NCBI GenBank assembly: GCA_024734555.1
Contig: JANPWX010000619.1
Location: forward strand, 422,894 to 486,893
Source: Trochalopteron elliotii
Lineage: Eukaryota > Chordata > Aves > Passeriformes > Leiothrichidae
Direction of reading: 5' to 3'
DNA: 64,000 nucleotides
The first letter of the stretch is position 1; every line of letters begins with the position of its first letter. This document shows positions 40,241 to 52,621 of this stretch, piece by piece. The notes beneath the pieces were generated by a model. It searched no databases, was not told the DNA's origin, and worked only from the letters and a program-made list of their open reading frames with translations. The translations under genes and the position numbers were made by a program.

Positions 40241-43200
40241 GTCTGGAAGAAGTATTTTATGCTCTCCCCTCATAAAGGTGTTCAAACTCATTTCACTGAC
40301 TTACAAGAGCAATACTTTAGGCAGCTGGATTTAACTTAGGGATATTACCAATTTCATATGGACTAAGTGATCTTTTCACCACTGTTAAAATTTTGTTGAG
40401 CTATTAAGTATGATTAATTAAGTTAATGGACTAGGTATGTTCCTAGTATGTCGAATGTCTTCATTTGAATTCCTTCACTCTAACTCCTTTAATAATTAAG
40501 TAGTGCCTGCAAGATAAAGCAAATAAGTCAGCATGAGAAATGTGATAAACAGTCCTTACAGTGCAATATAGTGGACAGAACATATTGATGAGGACTTGGA
40601 AATCCTCAGGAAGGACCTGAGGTTTTCATGTTGCTTATAAGATACAATAATCGGAGACTTAAATGAATGAAAAACTATAATGAGTTAAACAAACTATTAT
40701 GAAGTGCTTATGACACTGAATATGAGATGTTTAAAAAGTTCATTTGCCTGTGTTTGAAATTTAAAACAGGGTTACTTCTGTTTCCTTTCAATTTGACCAG
40801 TAATTTTGAATCAAATTTGCTGAATAATGTCATTGCCTTGATTGTGTTTTGAAATAGAAGTACATTTTATTTAGAAGTTATGTCATTCTTTAATGAAAAA
40901 AGTTTAGTCATGTGTTTTTTAAATTATACACCATCATAAGGTATTACTGTTTCCCACCTGCACTATTTTTTGGTTGCTCTTAGATGTGTGATTTTAAGCG
41001 TACAGATCTTGGTTAAAGGAAAGCCTCTGCTATGGTTTTACCAGGCCTTAGTAGTTTCACAGTTTCAGTTTGTAAATCTGAAACTGTGCAATCCTTCAAG
41101 AACAAAAGTAGCACTCAAACACTGAGTGTTAAAAATAATAATGAATAAAAAACTCTAGAAACTCAAGACTGTCTTGGCTCTGGTTGAGTACTGTGAATCT
41201 GAAACACTGAGCTGCATATTTCATAAGACTATTTAATATTTCTGCATAGATTTAGTAAATATCATTTGGGTGTAGTTGTCTGACATTTCTAATTGTATTC
41301 TTGTCTGTAAGCAGTCTATTCAATAGTCAAGGAAAGGAAGAGAATTTAACATTTCTTAAAAATATCTACTTTTTAATTTGGGGTCTATAAATATCAGTAC
41401 TGATCTTTTGCAAACATTTTCCTCCCATATTTTATTGTCCCTTCTTCAACCTCTTTGAATTCTAGCTTTGCACAGCACATATGTCTGTGATTTTCCACAA
41501 TAGAAAATGGTTTTTACTGTGCCAGTAGGATAGAATTATACCATTTTTTAAAAAACTTATTTCTGCAACAAAAGAAATGAAAGAAAATACATCAGCTGGC
41601 AAAATAAGTTCTGATAGACTAGACTGCAGACTAGAGACAGCACACAGAAATCTTCAGTGTTGTACTTCTGTTAGATTTAGACGAATTCTGAGGTTATTAT
41701 AAACCAAATCTTAAGGCTTATTAGAAAGTAAAGCATGGCATCCTCAGTTCATCATATGGCACAACTTCACAGAGAACACAAGCTTTTCAGTAAATACACT
41801 GACTTTTGCAAACTGTAAATCATCTGCGAGTCACTACTGTTCTACTAATTACAGCAAGAAGCTGTGCTCATTAGCTGTTCTCATCTGGTTCACTGCACGA
41901 GCTAAATAGGCCGTAAATGAGCTAGCAATTATTGCTGTATTACTGCTACCAGCTCTGTTCATATCAAAATATCTTCACCAAATGTTGTGCTTCTTGGTAT
42001 TATCACGTTAAGAATTTCACAATTTCATGTTGAAGCAGTTAATTGGGAGGTTGCTCTTGGAAGATGGAGGAGCTTCTATAACTTCCTTGAATGACTGCCT
42101 CTCACAAGTATCTTCAGCCCATTTATGACAGCCTCTTAAACGAGGCAGCTACATGAATATATAAATATTGTACTTGATGCACTAAAAAGAAAATGCACAC
42201 CTTGCTATTCATCCTCAGTTTTCTTCTAACAGTAAACCTTATTTATATAGTAGATTTAAGATATTTAATTATGAAGAAGTTTATGATTTTGGTAGCCGTG
42301 TGATAAATTAGTTATATAGGAGTTTTTAGAGGTGTATATAGTGCATTAGGTAAAAGAGAAAATACTAACTCATTGTACAGAGAGATTTTTAAGAAAACAA
42401 CCTGTATGCCAAACACAGCCTGTATGTCCCATCCACGTAGCCTGCAGATGAGTTTTCAGATGGGAAGGTGTGCTTTAGACTAAGAGAGATAGGTGGGGGG
42501 TATGAGCTTCCCTTTTCTTACCTCCAGTCTCCCATATACACTAAGGTGTCAACATTTGTCCCCTGTTGTTCTGAGTACATCTTCCTCTGTTTTCTGACTT
42601 GCTTTAGAATTTATACTGTGTCTGTTTCTGCCGGTCAAAAGGCCACCCATCTGCTCTCCCCATTTTTGTCAATGAAGTTCAGACTTTCTTCCTTTTACTG
42701 CCTGTCTGGTTCAGGAGAGTTTTGCCACAACACATAATTAGAGCCATTTTTCACATGGGACAGTTTTTGACATTGCTGAGAGAGAAAGCATTCAAAGAGG
42801 AAACAAATATCGATCTGAAAGATCTGACTTGTCTCTCAGAAAGCTGAAAAGGCAAGCACTAGCAGTAGTTCCTAAACTACAGCGTATTTCATGGACCTTG
42901 TAAACTAGATTTAAATATTGCAGTAGTAAAAGGATTAAAAACAGTAGCTGCAACTTCCAAGATGTTTCTTTAAGAACATACGAAGCTGTGAAAGTATCTG
43001 TCCTTTAATATGTGAGAGTTTCTCTGTGCAACTTCAAACAACACAAGCACCATTCATTCAAACTCAACTGGCATACACAAATGTCTCTTTCTTCTTAGTT
43101 CTGGGCTTAATCCTGCTGGTCCAAGGCTTAAGAATCCAGGAGCATTAACACATTAAAGTAGAGACTACCATGAGTACTCACTGGATAATTACACTTGCAT

Positions 43201-44406
43201 ATTTTCAAAACTAGCTCCAGGATTGTGGTGTGTGTCCCTGAGGCGCCTTTGTAGTGACACGATGATTGACACATTTCCCTTCTTGGAAAGTAGGACCTGC
43301 CTAGCAGTGGCATCCCTAGTCAGGGATGTTAGGCATTAGGAATACTTCAGGTGCAGCCTGGGACAGGATTCTTCCAGAGGATCTTATGGTGGATGAAGAG
43401 AAAATGGAAGAACACCAGGAAGTGGTCATTTCACAAAGGAAGGAGCAAGAGGGTATTTTGAAATATAGTGATGGAAACACACAGACTACTGAAATTCCCG
43501 GAATTCATAGTTTTGCAGAATATTTGTTGTCTTCTTTATATTTTACCAGTCAAGTACACCAAAGAAAGATCACTTAATTATGGTTGTGGTAACTGCACTA
43601 CTCTGAAGCATCATTTTAAATGAGGATTAACAAGGTGAAAAAAAACCCCAACATTCTACAAAATTTGCATTTTCCTAATTTAATTACCCTGCACTTGCAA
43701 TAGAATTGTATGCCATACATATTCTGAAGCCATTGAGTCCCATTACAAATAAAAAAATAGGTGGGAACCATTCTCTTGGATAGCATTCAATTGTATTCTA
43801 ATCTAATATTGATTATGTTATCCTGATCCCCAAACCCTCTGCCCTTATTTTCATTAAAATACAGCGAGACCTAAAGACTGGGGACCAATAGTTATCATCA
43901 TTTCTTTCTGTGGTCATCACAAGTGATTTTCTTGGCAGTTTCTGTGATACTGCTTTTTTTTTCTGTAATACTGTTTTCTGTAATACTGTAATACTGATAG
44001 AAAATCAAACTGTTATCTTTCAGATACTTCTGAGGCTTGTAAAACCATTTCATTAGAGAGAAACAAAACTCTTCCAGAAACAGCATGAAAAATGTAATCT
44101 GAGCAGAAGAGGTATAATGCAAAGAAAAGAGAAGACCAGAATTTAGGGCATCTATCTGGATATGGGAATCTTTATGGAAAATCTCATACTTAATTCTCCC
44201 ATAGAAATCATATATATTAAAAATATGTATTTTTAATATTATGTATTTATGTATATAAAAATTATCTTTTAAAATTTGAAGCTTTTTTCACTAACACACA
44301 TTTCTCTGTTGATAAACATGTTTCCAAATTGTTCCAGTGCACCCCTGGTTAGGACTTTTTTGTATCAAGTGATTGTCCTGAAATTGTTAGACATTATTAC
44401 ACCAAA
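40241..44406. other. Unique AT-rich non-coding DNA with a candidate regulatory block
   Basis: No gene or interspersed repeat recognised. 41841-41960 holds TAATTA (41846), CATTAG (41869) and a GCAATTATTGC dyad (41935-41945), resembling a homeodomain-rich conserved element. A perfect 11-bp AT inverted repeat with ATGT loop lies at 44214-44239. The 83-codon frame at 43326-43577 has no recognised homologue. Confidence 0.45.
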
Positions 44407-45210
44407 CATGGTGAGTTGACCCTAGATGGCTGCCAGATGCCCACTAAAACCACTCTGTCACTCCATTCCTCATCTGGAGAGGGAATAGAAAATATAGTGA
44501 AAGACTTGTGGGCTGAGATAACCTTTTTCTTGGGCTTGACTTTACCCCTGTTTTTCTCTAACATCTTCTCACCCTGTGGCATAGGGGAATGGGGAATGAG
44601 AGTTATGGTCAGTTCTTCAAATTTCTCTGCTGCTACTTCCTCCTCAGGATGGAATGTCCTCCTTACACCCTTCCCCTGCTTCATGCATGGTTTTCCTCCC
44701 AGGGCTGCAGTCCTTCAGGAACAGGCTGCTCCAGTGTTGGTTTCCCCATGGAGTCACACGTCCCACCAGCAAACCTAGTCCATTGTGGGCTCCTCTCTGC
44801 AGGAGTCCACAGGTCCTGCCAGGAGCCAGCTCCAGCACAGATTTCCTACAGGATCACAGCCTCCTTCAGGCATCCAGCTGCTCCACCATGGTCCTCCCTG
44901 GGTTGCAGGGAGGTGTCTGCACTGGTGTCAGAAGCCCCTCCTTCTCTGACCTGGGTGTTTCAGGGCTGTTGCTTTTACAGGTGCTCACTACTCTTCTCAG
45001 CTGCTGCTTGCACCAGGCTCCCCCAGCCCAGGCTTCCTTGCTAGGCTATCCCAGTGGCACTGCCACTGTTGCAGTGCAGACCCACCCACCTTGGCACTGA
45101 CTCTACCAAACACAAGGGAAGTTTCTAGGAGCTTCTTACTGAAGCCACCCTGGAGCCTCCTGCTTCCAAAACCTTGCCACACAAACCCAATGCAATAGCA
45201 AACTATCACA
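44407..45210 (-). mobile_element. Solo LTR of an avian endogenous retrovirus (ERVL-like family)
   Basis: The minus strand begins TGTGATAGTTTGC at 45210, passes through GGGTTTGTGTGGCAAGG, and ends at CAACTCACCATG near 44407, where the expected terminal CA appears mutated. It is the same family as 10687-11326 but about 160 bp longer. The centre (about 44690-44930) contains degenerate tandem units built on GCTCCAG...CACAGG/CACACG blocks, so length variation probably reflects unit number. No retroviral genes lie beside it, so it is a solo LTR. Five-base target duplications are not evident. The open frames it contains on both strands (up to 151 codons, 44589-45044) are by-products of its GC-rich sequence, not genes. 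Confidence 0.85.
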
Positions 45211-48101
45211 AACTGCTAGCCTCTTAAACTGACTAGGTGGCCCAATTTTTCTTTTAAAAGGGAGGTTTTGGCATGAAGTGATGTAAAAATAACTTTGAAA
45301 TAATTTATCATTCTCAGATGAAAAAAGCCAGATGCAATGCAATACTCACACTGACATATTTTTAAAAATTTAATCAGCAAATCATCTGTGGTATGTTATG
45401 TAAATACTGTTCTTTGAGAGTCTAAAATCCCCATTTTTAGTGAGTTATGTTTGCCTGTTTATAAGTTACATTTCTAACTGTTCAGAAGAACTAAAGCACA
45501 ATTGGTGCAAGTCAATGTAAAAGGTATTTTCAGCCAATAAGTAATCTATTTTGATAAAAGCCTTTTGGATTTAGCAGCATTTTCTCTCATTCTTCATTTA
45601 ATAAACATAGTTCCTTTTCACAAAAAATGATCTAGTTTGGACAGGTCCTTCTTTTGTTGTCATTGTTACAAGCATCAACAAACAAATCAAGTAAGAAGGA
45701 TAGAAAATCAGGGTTGCAGTGAAGAAAAAGGTCATGTGCTGATGTTTCGTGTTGATTCTGGAGAATTATTAGCTGAACAGTGACTGGCACTCTTAACAGT
45801 ACCTTCATGACTCATTTGCCAGTCACTCTGCAATTATTCCAGGTGCTGCTGGGGAAATGACTCTCAAGTTTTAAAGAAGTAATCAGCATATAAATGTTGG
45901 CAGGATAAAACCTCCAACACAGGCTTCAGGTGCAGCTCTCAGTGCAGATGGAACCACTTCAGTCAGTTCTTAAAAGCGGTGGTTCTATTTGGCTGGAAAA
46001 AACTTGTTCTGGTGGAACCTTGGTTTTTATCCTAGTCTTATCTGAAAAATGGAACAGAATGTAGATCTTAAGAAACTTTTTACTATTTGAAAATAATTAA
46101 CTGATATTTTCTAAACTAAATACTTTGTGTAACCAAATAAGAAATCTGAAGAAAGGATATTGGAATTCAAGGAGGCAGGCTGTATTATTTTTATTCAGTG
46201 GAGTGCCTTGCCCCATCTTTCTGGTTTCTTCTCTTCAGTAAAATAATCGGTGATGCTAATATGATTCAGATCAAGGGAATACGGGCAGCAACTCTGTTGC
46301 TTAAGTCTTGGCATTTGTGAAATAATTTAAACCCATGGGCTTAAACCCATTTTAAAAGATAATATCATAAATACAATAAAGTCAGCTAGTCTAATAAAAA
46401 AAATGTCATTTACATAAAAATACAACAGAACAAATCATTTTCTGTGACTAAACTATCAAAAAGCAGGATGAAGGGGTTAATTAGCAAAGGTGTCAGGAAT
46501 GTTTGATTGAAAATTTTCCTCTCATATTTCTAGAATGAACAGTTTGACCTAAATGAAATTTTACACCTGAGAAGTACTTCTTTCACAAGATTTTAAAGAA
46601 AAATGCCTGATATCCAAAATATTGACAATGTGGAAAAGTTATATTGTCATTCTGTGTTCTTCTCCCATATTTATTGGAAGTTCTGATAGTTTGCCTCAAG
46701 TGTCTGTTTTCCTTTATGGTATAGATTAACCAGATGAATCTGAGATAGACATTACTTCATTTCAGAGTATGGAATGTCTTAGAAGAGATTACAAGCACCT
46801 GAAAACAACTTCAAAATTTAATCTTTTTTGCTTTCTTCTTTTTTTCTCCAAAAATCAATTATTTTTTTTCCTCTAAAAAGAAGTTATACAAATTAAGCCC
46901 ATTCAATTATGTAACTCCAGGAAACAATGCCACTATCCCTTAAACAAGATTCGAAGGTAGATATAGATCAAAGAGTCATTCATTTCTTTTGCTGAACTGT
47001 GATTAATTCACACATATTATTTTCAGCCAGTGTATCTTAAGCTTGGATTGTAATTTAACTTTCATTTTCTTTTTAAAAAGCATCCAAAAGAGTACATCTT
47101 TAAGTACATTTACATGTCCCTGAGTCATCCAAGAGTTAAGGTGAGAGGATGCATCTGTTGTCTTGCCATCCCTGCTCTGAATGGCCACGAGAAACCATAT
47201 GTGACACAGTAGCATTGCCCCACTACTGTTAGAAACCACAAGGCATGGTCTGTTAATACAAAGTATTAAGAAAAACTTTATAGAGGAAAGCATTTACTGA
47301 CAAATGAAAAATTTAACTAGACTGAAGATGAAGAATAAAAGAGCAGAGCTCTAAAATCTCCATGTGGCATAAGTGACCTGGTCCAGTAGGCCTGAGGTCT
47401 GCTCTTCTCTACTTGCACAACAACTAAAACAATTTTTTTTCTGCCTTTCTATACCTTTATATTATTTATTCGTTATCTTTGTGATGATAGCTTCTTCACC
47501 AATCACAAAATAATATCAGTTCTGCCATGTAGAAATTCTGTTAAGGGAGCACATTAGGCCTCTGGGCAGTTTTGGGGTTTACAGTGTCTTGCACAAGACA
47601 TGGTTTTGCAACTGCAGCCATATCTGATGGGACAGCCACAAAATCAAGATCTTAAGTGTTGCTAAGGTTCACTCATTTTAGAAGCACAGGGTATCCACAG
47701 GCTGGATGAGCAACATGGTGACTGTCCATGCAACAGCATTCAGGAGGATTATTACTGATGTTTTTCAGACAGAGAAAAGTAATGTCAGAGGAATGAATTT
47801 TTTATTTGGCCTAAATACTTTAAAGGAGCTGGCTATTACAATTAAAGTTTTTAGAAATACTCTGAGTTGCAAATCTATTACCAAAATCTTGTCAATGTCA
47901 GGGCACAATGCTGTGACTGGCTGTTCTATGGAGTGCAGCTGTCATAAGATTGAATACTGTTAAAGAGATTTCTTGACCTTAACCTGGACAAATATGGCTT
48001 CAACAGACCTTGATTTCCTATGCTGTTCTGTATTCTCTATCAGCTGTTTAAGAATAATCTTCATTTTTCTATTAAAAAAATTAATGTTTTTCCTTTTTCA
48101 G
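45211..48101. other. Unique AT-rich non-coding DNA
   Basis: No gene or interspersed repeat recognised. 45800-45950 contains TGACTCAT (AP-1 type) and CAGGTG, and 46465-46500 contains GGTTAATTAG. Both are possible regulatory sites but not supported further. Confidence 0.45.
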
Positions 48102-48284
48102 TTCTGAAGATGAGCTCTCTGAAAGTTTTTCATGTTTCTACTTACACAACAGTTATGAAAGACAGGATAGCCTGCTGACATGGATGCAGTCATCTAAACA
48201 CATTAATGAGTTACAGCAATAAGAACCCTGTCAGAAGGCAGTTACATTCTCACAGTATTACTTCTGTGCAGAGTTAAAGGACAG
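48102..48284 (+). other. Exon-like segment, possibly non-coding
   Basis: A good acceptor (pyrimidine tract TTTTTCCTTTTTCAG ending at 48101) and a good donor (GGACAG|GTAGGG after 48284) bound 183 nt. One frame is open from the acceptor for 39 codons to TAA at 48220-48222; the other two stop earlier. It could be a lncRNA or UTR exon, a terminal coding exon, or chance. The peptide resembles nothing I recognise. Confidence 0.2.
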
Positions 48285-51001
48285 GTAGGGATTTTGCAAC
48301 TAAGATGCAATATGTAAATGGAAAAAATGTGAACCATAATATAGGTTCATTAGAAATCTAATACAAGAGGACTTTGAGACAACGCATTTTATGTGACTTT
48401 TCAGTTTCTTCGAATTGCATTGATTTTGAAAATTAATGGATTTACCTTACTGCTAGAAGCCTCTGTTTTTAAGCATTAAGAATTTTTCAACAATGACAAA
48501 AACTGCTGATTATTATTTTTTTTATTCATTACAAGTTCTAGTGGGACAAAAACATTTATTTGGAGAAGGATTAAGAACCAAGGGTGTCATTTCAAAATAC
48601 TTGGGAAAGTTATGGAAGTAGAATATGAAGCTAGTATTGACAAGGAGACACTATGAGATTGCTTGTTAGCATATGATGAAAACTGCCTTATATGTTCAAA
48701 GTTCACATCATTAATTAATAAACAGTTTAAGTGCCAAAACAGATAAAGCCAAGTCAGCTTCAAATTTTCTGTGCTCTGAAGGCTGATCAGATTACTGTAG
48801 GTTGAATTAAACTGTCAAAACAATGACCTTTTTTAATGAAGTGACATTACCTTGTCATCTTGATTTGCTCACAAAGAAGCTAAATTTAGTAATTTGGATC
48901 AAATTTATGTGGTCCTTTTTTCCCTCTACTGCGTTTCAGGTTTGCAATACTACCGGAAGTCTTTGAATCCACTAGATATTTCACAGAGATCTTCAGGGGC
49001 AGTAAAGGTATGGACCTAACACACACTATTTTAAGTTTTCTGAAGTACTTATCCAATATGAAACCTCGAAAGTGTGCTAGAAAAAAACCAGCCCATTGTT
49101 TTTTCTGTCTGTGTATATCATTCAGTGACATTCTCTCTTCGAGTTTGGCCTCCCTAAGGGTAAAAAGAAAAATATTTTCGTTAGGATGGTCTTCTATGAA
49201 ATTTCCTAAGGAAACTGGAAAATTTCCTTTGCATGTAGCAGATTTTTAAAGAAATCACCAAAGTGTACTAGATTACCAGATAGCTTCCCAATTAATATAA
49301 TGATCTACTACTAATTTGGCATTTTAGATGCACAATTAAATGGTTTTGTTACACTTAATGTGCAACTTTTCTAGTTATATAGTAATGATTCTCTCAGATT
49401 ACTAAATGGACGCTGAACCAGGTATAATTACTTTCAAATAATTTACTTAAAGAAACCTGTGAAAATTCTAAACATTTTGTAATAAAGAAATATTCTCTGC
49501 AATTCTATAACTAAAATTATTTCCATCACACTAAGGAGAGACTTCAGAGAAAAATTCTGTAATTTTTTTGTATACAGCAGCCGCCATTAGTAGTTGTAGT
49601 CACTAATAACTATCACTATGAATAGCTTTTACTCCACTATTGAGAAAAATGTCATGTGTGTTATGTACCTACTTTGGGAGCTGCTGTCACAGAGATTTTA
49701 TAGAGTGTAATAGTCACTACTGATATTTTTAGTGCTGATAGGATATTTTACTTCTGTCTAAGTAGTCTAGGTAGGACTAATTAATTTTTCATCTTGGTAG
49801 GATATTAGTACTTGAAAAAACTAATGGGATAAAGAATGACATAAATTGGGACTACTTTCCACATCAAAACACTACCTGTCATTTAATTTTGAAATTTATG
49901 GGAAAAAAGCTAGTAAGGGAGGCACTTAGTTTAAAGTGGTATAGAGCATAGCCTTTTGATGACATTCATCTGTGAAACAATTCTTCTAGAAGAGAATAGG
50001 ACTATAAGTAATACTGAGAGTAACAGGAAGTGCTGCAAAGACATTTTAATTTTTAAAAGTTTAATCATCCTCTTTAAAATCTAGACTTCCAATGTTTTTT
50101 TTCATGTGGAATCAATAAGTGTGGTTAGCACAGAAAGGAATCCTCTCCTTAACTTAATGGTCTGATGCATTGTGAGGTCTCAGAGGGATAAGGAATGATG
50201 CTTGCACCTATATTGCATTCCCACAGAAAATTATTCACTATGTGGACAGCACGTTAGAACACATTTAATGTATAAACATATACACAAAAATATCTACTCT
50301 TGATCTTCTGGAAAAAAAAAAAGAAACTTTGTAGAATAACAAAGCCCCTTCCTTTGGAAGGTAGCAGTATTGCTGGAGAATTGGGAAAATGTTGATTAAT
50401 TGAGAAGATCACGTATTTATTTCTGCTCACATGAAACACAGGTAGGTCAGTTTAGATAGATGAGAGTATGAGAGCTGGCTCAAAACTACTTCTGCGGCAC
50501 AAAACCAGCATCTCAAAGTATACCAGTAAAAAAAATTTTGCTTTTTTCAGAGATCTTGCACACTAGTATCTAATTTTGAAATATAATTAAAGTTGGAGAG
50601 CTGCTTTTTTATAAATACTTGACATTTACTGGTGTATAGCTTCTCTCATCAGGACTGCTTTCCTCAAAATGTTTGCAAGCTGAACAGGAGCAGAAATACT
50701 AAAATGCACCAACATCTAAATAGTAGGAGCCAAAAAGCTTAGGGAGAACGACGTGAATATTAAGGAACTTTAGGATATATATACAAAGTACAAACAAGTT
50801 TTTAAATATCCATTAAAATATATACGTATTTTTGCAAAGAGTAATACAAAAGATACATAAGCAAGAACAATTTCATTTCAATAAAATTTTTGAAAGAATA
50901 TATTATCTCTGCAAAAATTGTGATTTGTCCCTGTCAGGATTCTCAGATGGGTACAGGATCAGTGAGTCCTTACCAAGACAACTCTTCTATTCATGAACAT
51001 C
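48285..51001. other. Unique AT-rich non-coding DNA
   Basis: No gene, RNA gene or interspersed repeat recognised. Confidence 0.5.
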
Positions 51002-51082
51002 CCTTGCCTTGCCTTGCCTTGCCTTGCCTTGCCTTGCCTTGCCTTGCCTTGCCTTCCCTTCCCTTCCCTTCCCTTCCCTTCC
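51002..51082. repeat. (CCTTG)n-(CCCTT)n two-phase pentanucleotide array
   Basis: About ten near-perfect CCTTG units (to about 51053) switch abruptly to about six CCCTT units. The minus strand therefore reads (AAGGG)n then (AAGGC)n. The GGG runs spaced by AA fit the G-quadruplex pattern. Frames reading through it are repeat translations, not genes. Confidence 0.95.
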
Positions 51083-52621
51083 TTTCTTCTATGTGAACAT
51101 TTTCCTTTGAAGAGCAGATGGAAGAATAAAAAAAATTGAGAATGTATCTAGGCAAGAAATGTGTACCAGTTTCCAAACAGAACTCCAGGACAGGTCCCAT
51201 CATAATATAAACTTTATAATTTTTGCGAAATACTGTAACAAATGGCTTGATTTCTTCAACTAGCCAAATCCTTTCTCTCACAGCACTTGTCAAGCATTGT
51301 TGCAGGCAAAAACTTACAGAGGATATTTTGTGTTGTAGGAAATGTCTTTTTTCTATTATCTTCTTGTCTTTCATGTGCTCAGAGAGTTTTGGTACAGTTT
51401 AAAAAATAATAGACTATGATGCTGAAAGTACTTAATGAACCTAGTAAGTACCCACTGAACTGAACTGTCTCATTGTCTCACTGGCTGGAGTAGGGATACT
51501 TTGGATGCACCAGTTGTACTTGTGAAAGATGGCATCAATTTACACAATAACTACACTACATTACCACCATTTCTCATGTCTTGGTTTAAGCCTTGTATGG
51601 ACAAGGATGCATCACTCACATGCCACCTTCCCTTCAGTTTGTCCAGAGAAAGATTGCATTGCATAGGCTGTGAGAAAATTTCGGTAAAATCTTTCTATTT
51701 AGTTACCCACAAAGACCAGAGTGCATGTGAAATATTCTGATAAGCAAATTTGTGTCACCAAATAAGGAATAAATAGGCCACCTAGAGAAGGCTGACTGGG
51801 AAACTGATTACACTGAATCTCTTCAGAAGTTGAGAGCAGTTTATCTGCAACTGACTGTAAGTCTAACTGGTAATGGGCCATCCATTAGCAGTATAAGTAA
51901 AGCCCTTCAGTTGCTCAACATGCACTTACAAGGTCTGGAATAGCTCTGATTCAAGTGCCTCTTGTACCTCTGCCTCTGGCCTCCCATCATCTCATCCTCA
52001 GTTTCCACTTACCTTCTGAAAAAAGTCCTCTTGACAGGTAGATTCTTGATTTATTCCTTCCTTTTTCATAGGTTGATCTGAATTGCAAGTTTTACTTCCC
52101 TTTTTTAGTCTTTTCTGGAAGTCTGATTCTGTGTCACTACCATATACAGTTCATGAAATAATGCTTCAGTATATTGTGCATCTTTGGAGAGAGAGAACAC
52201 AAATGCCTCTGTTTTTAAGGCTCATTTATGATGTCGTCTTTTGAACTACTCCATGTCTTTCACTTAAATGACACAGGCCCATTCAGGAGAGAGTGTAGAC
52301 TGTATTATTTGGGCATTATATGAGTATTATGTGAACATAAAAGTTGGTTTGCCAAAGAAGGGAAGTTATCAGAATATGACAGACATTCATTATCTGCTGA
52401 CTGCCAATACTTGACAGATATTTTCTGATTTCTCTAAAAGTCAGCAAAAGGCAACTGGTATTAGACAGGAAGCAATCACTACTCCGCCAGCACATGTCCT
52501 GGCATTTTAATGAAGTTTCTCTAAGCATTTTTACACTAACCAAGGATATATAAGGAAATGATTCAGAATAACTTAAATAATTACATGGTTAAACAAATAG
52601 AATAATATGGGGTTTTAATTA
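51083..52621. other. Unique AT-rich non-coding DNA
   Basis: No gene or repeat recognised. Confidence 0.5.

Noticed and set aside
43326..43577. 83-codon frame with acidic, protein-like composition
   Set aside because: There is no recognisable domain and no clear bounding splice sites, and the length is within what chance allows in 64 kb. Conservation data would be needed.
44416..45100. Several 95-151-codon frames on both strands
   Set aside because: All lie within the solo LTR. Overlapping frames open in several registers are typical of its low stop density, and none is a retroviral gene.
50890..51374. Frames with repeated ALPCL or KARQG peptides
   Set aside because: They are translations of the pentanucleotide microsatellite at 51002-51082.
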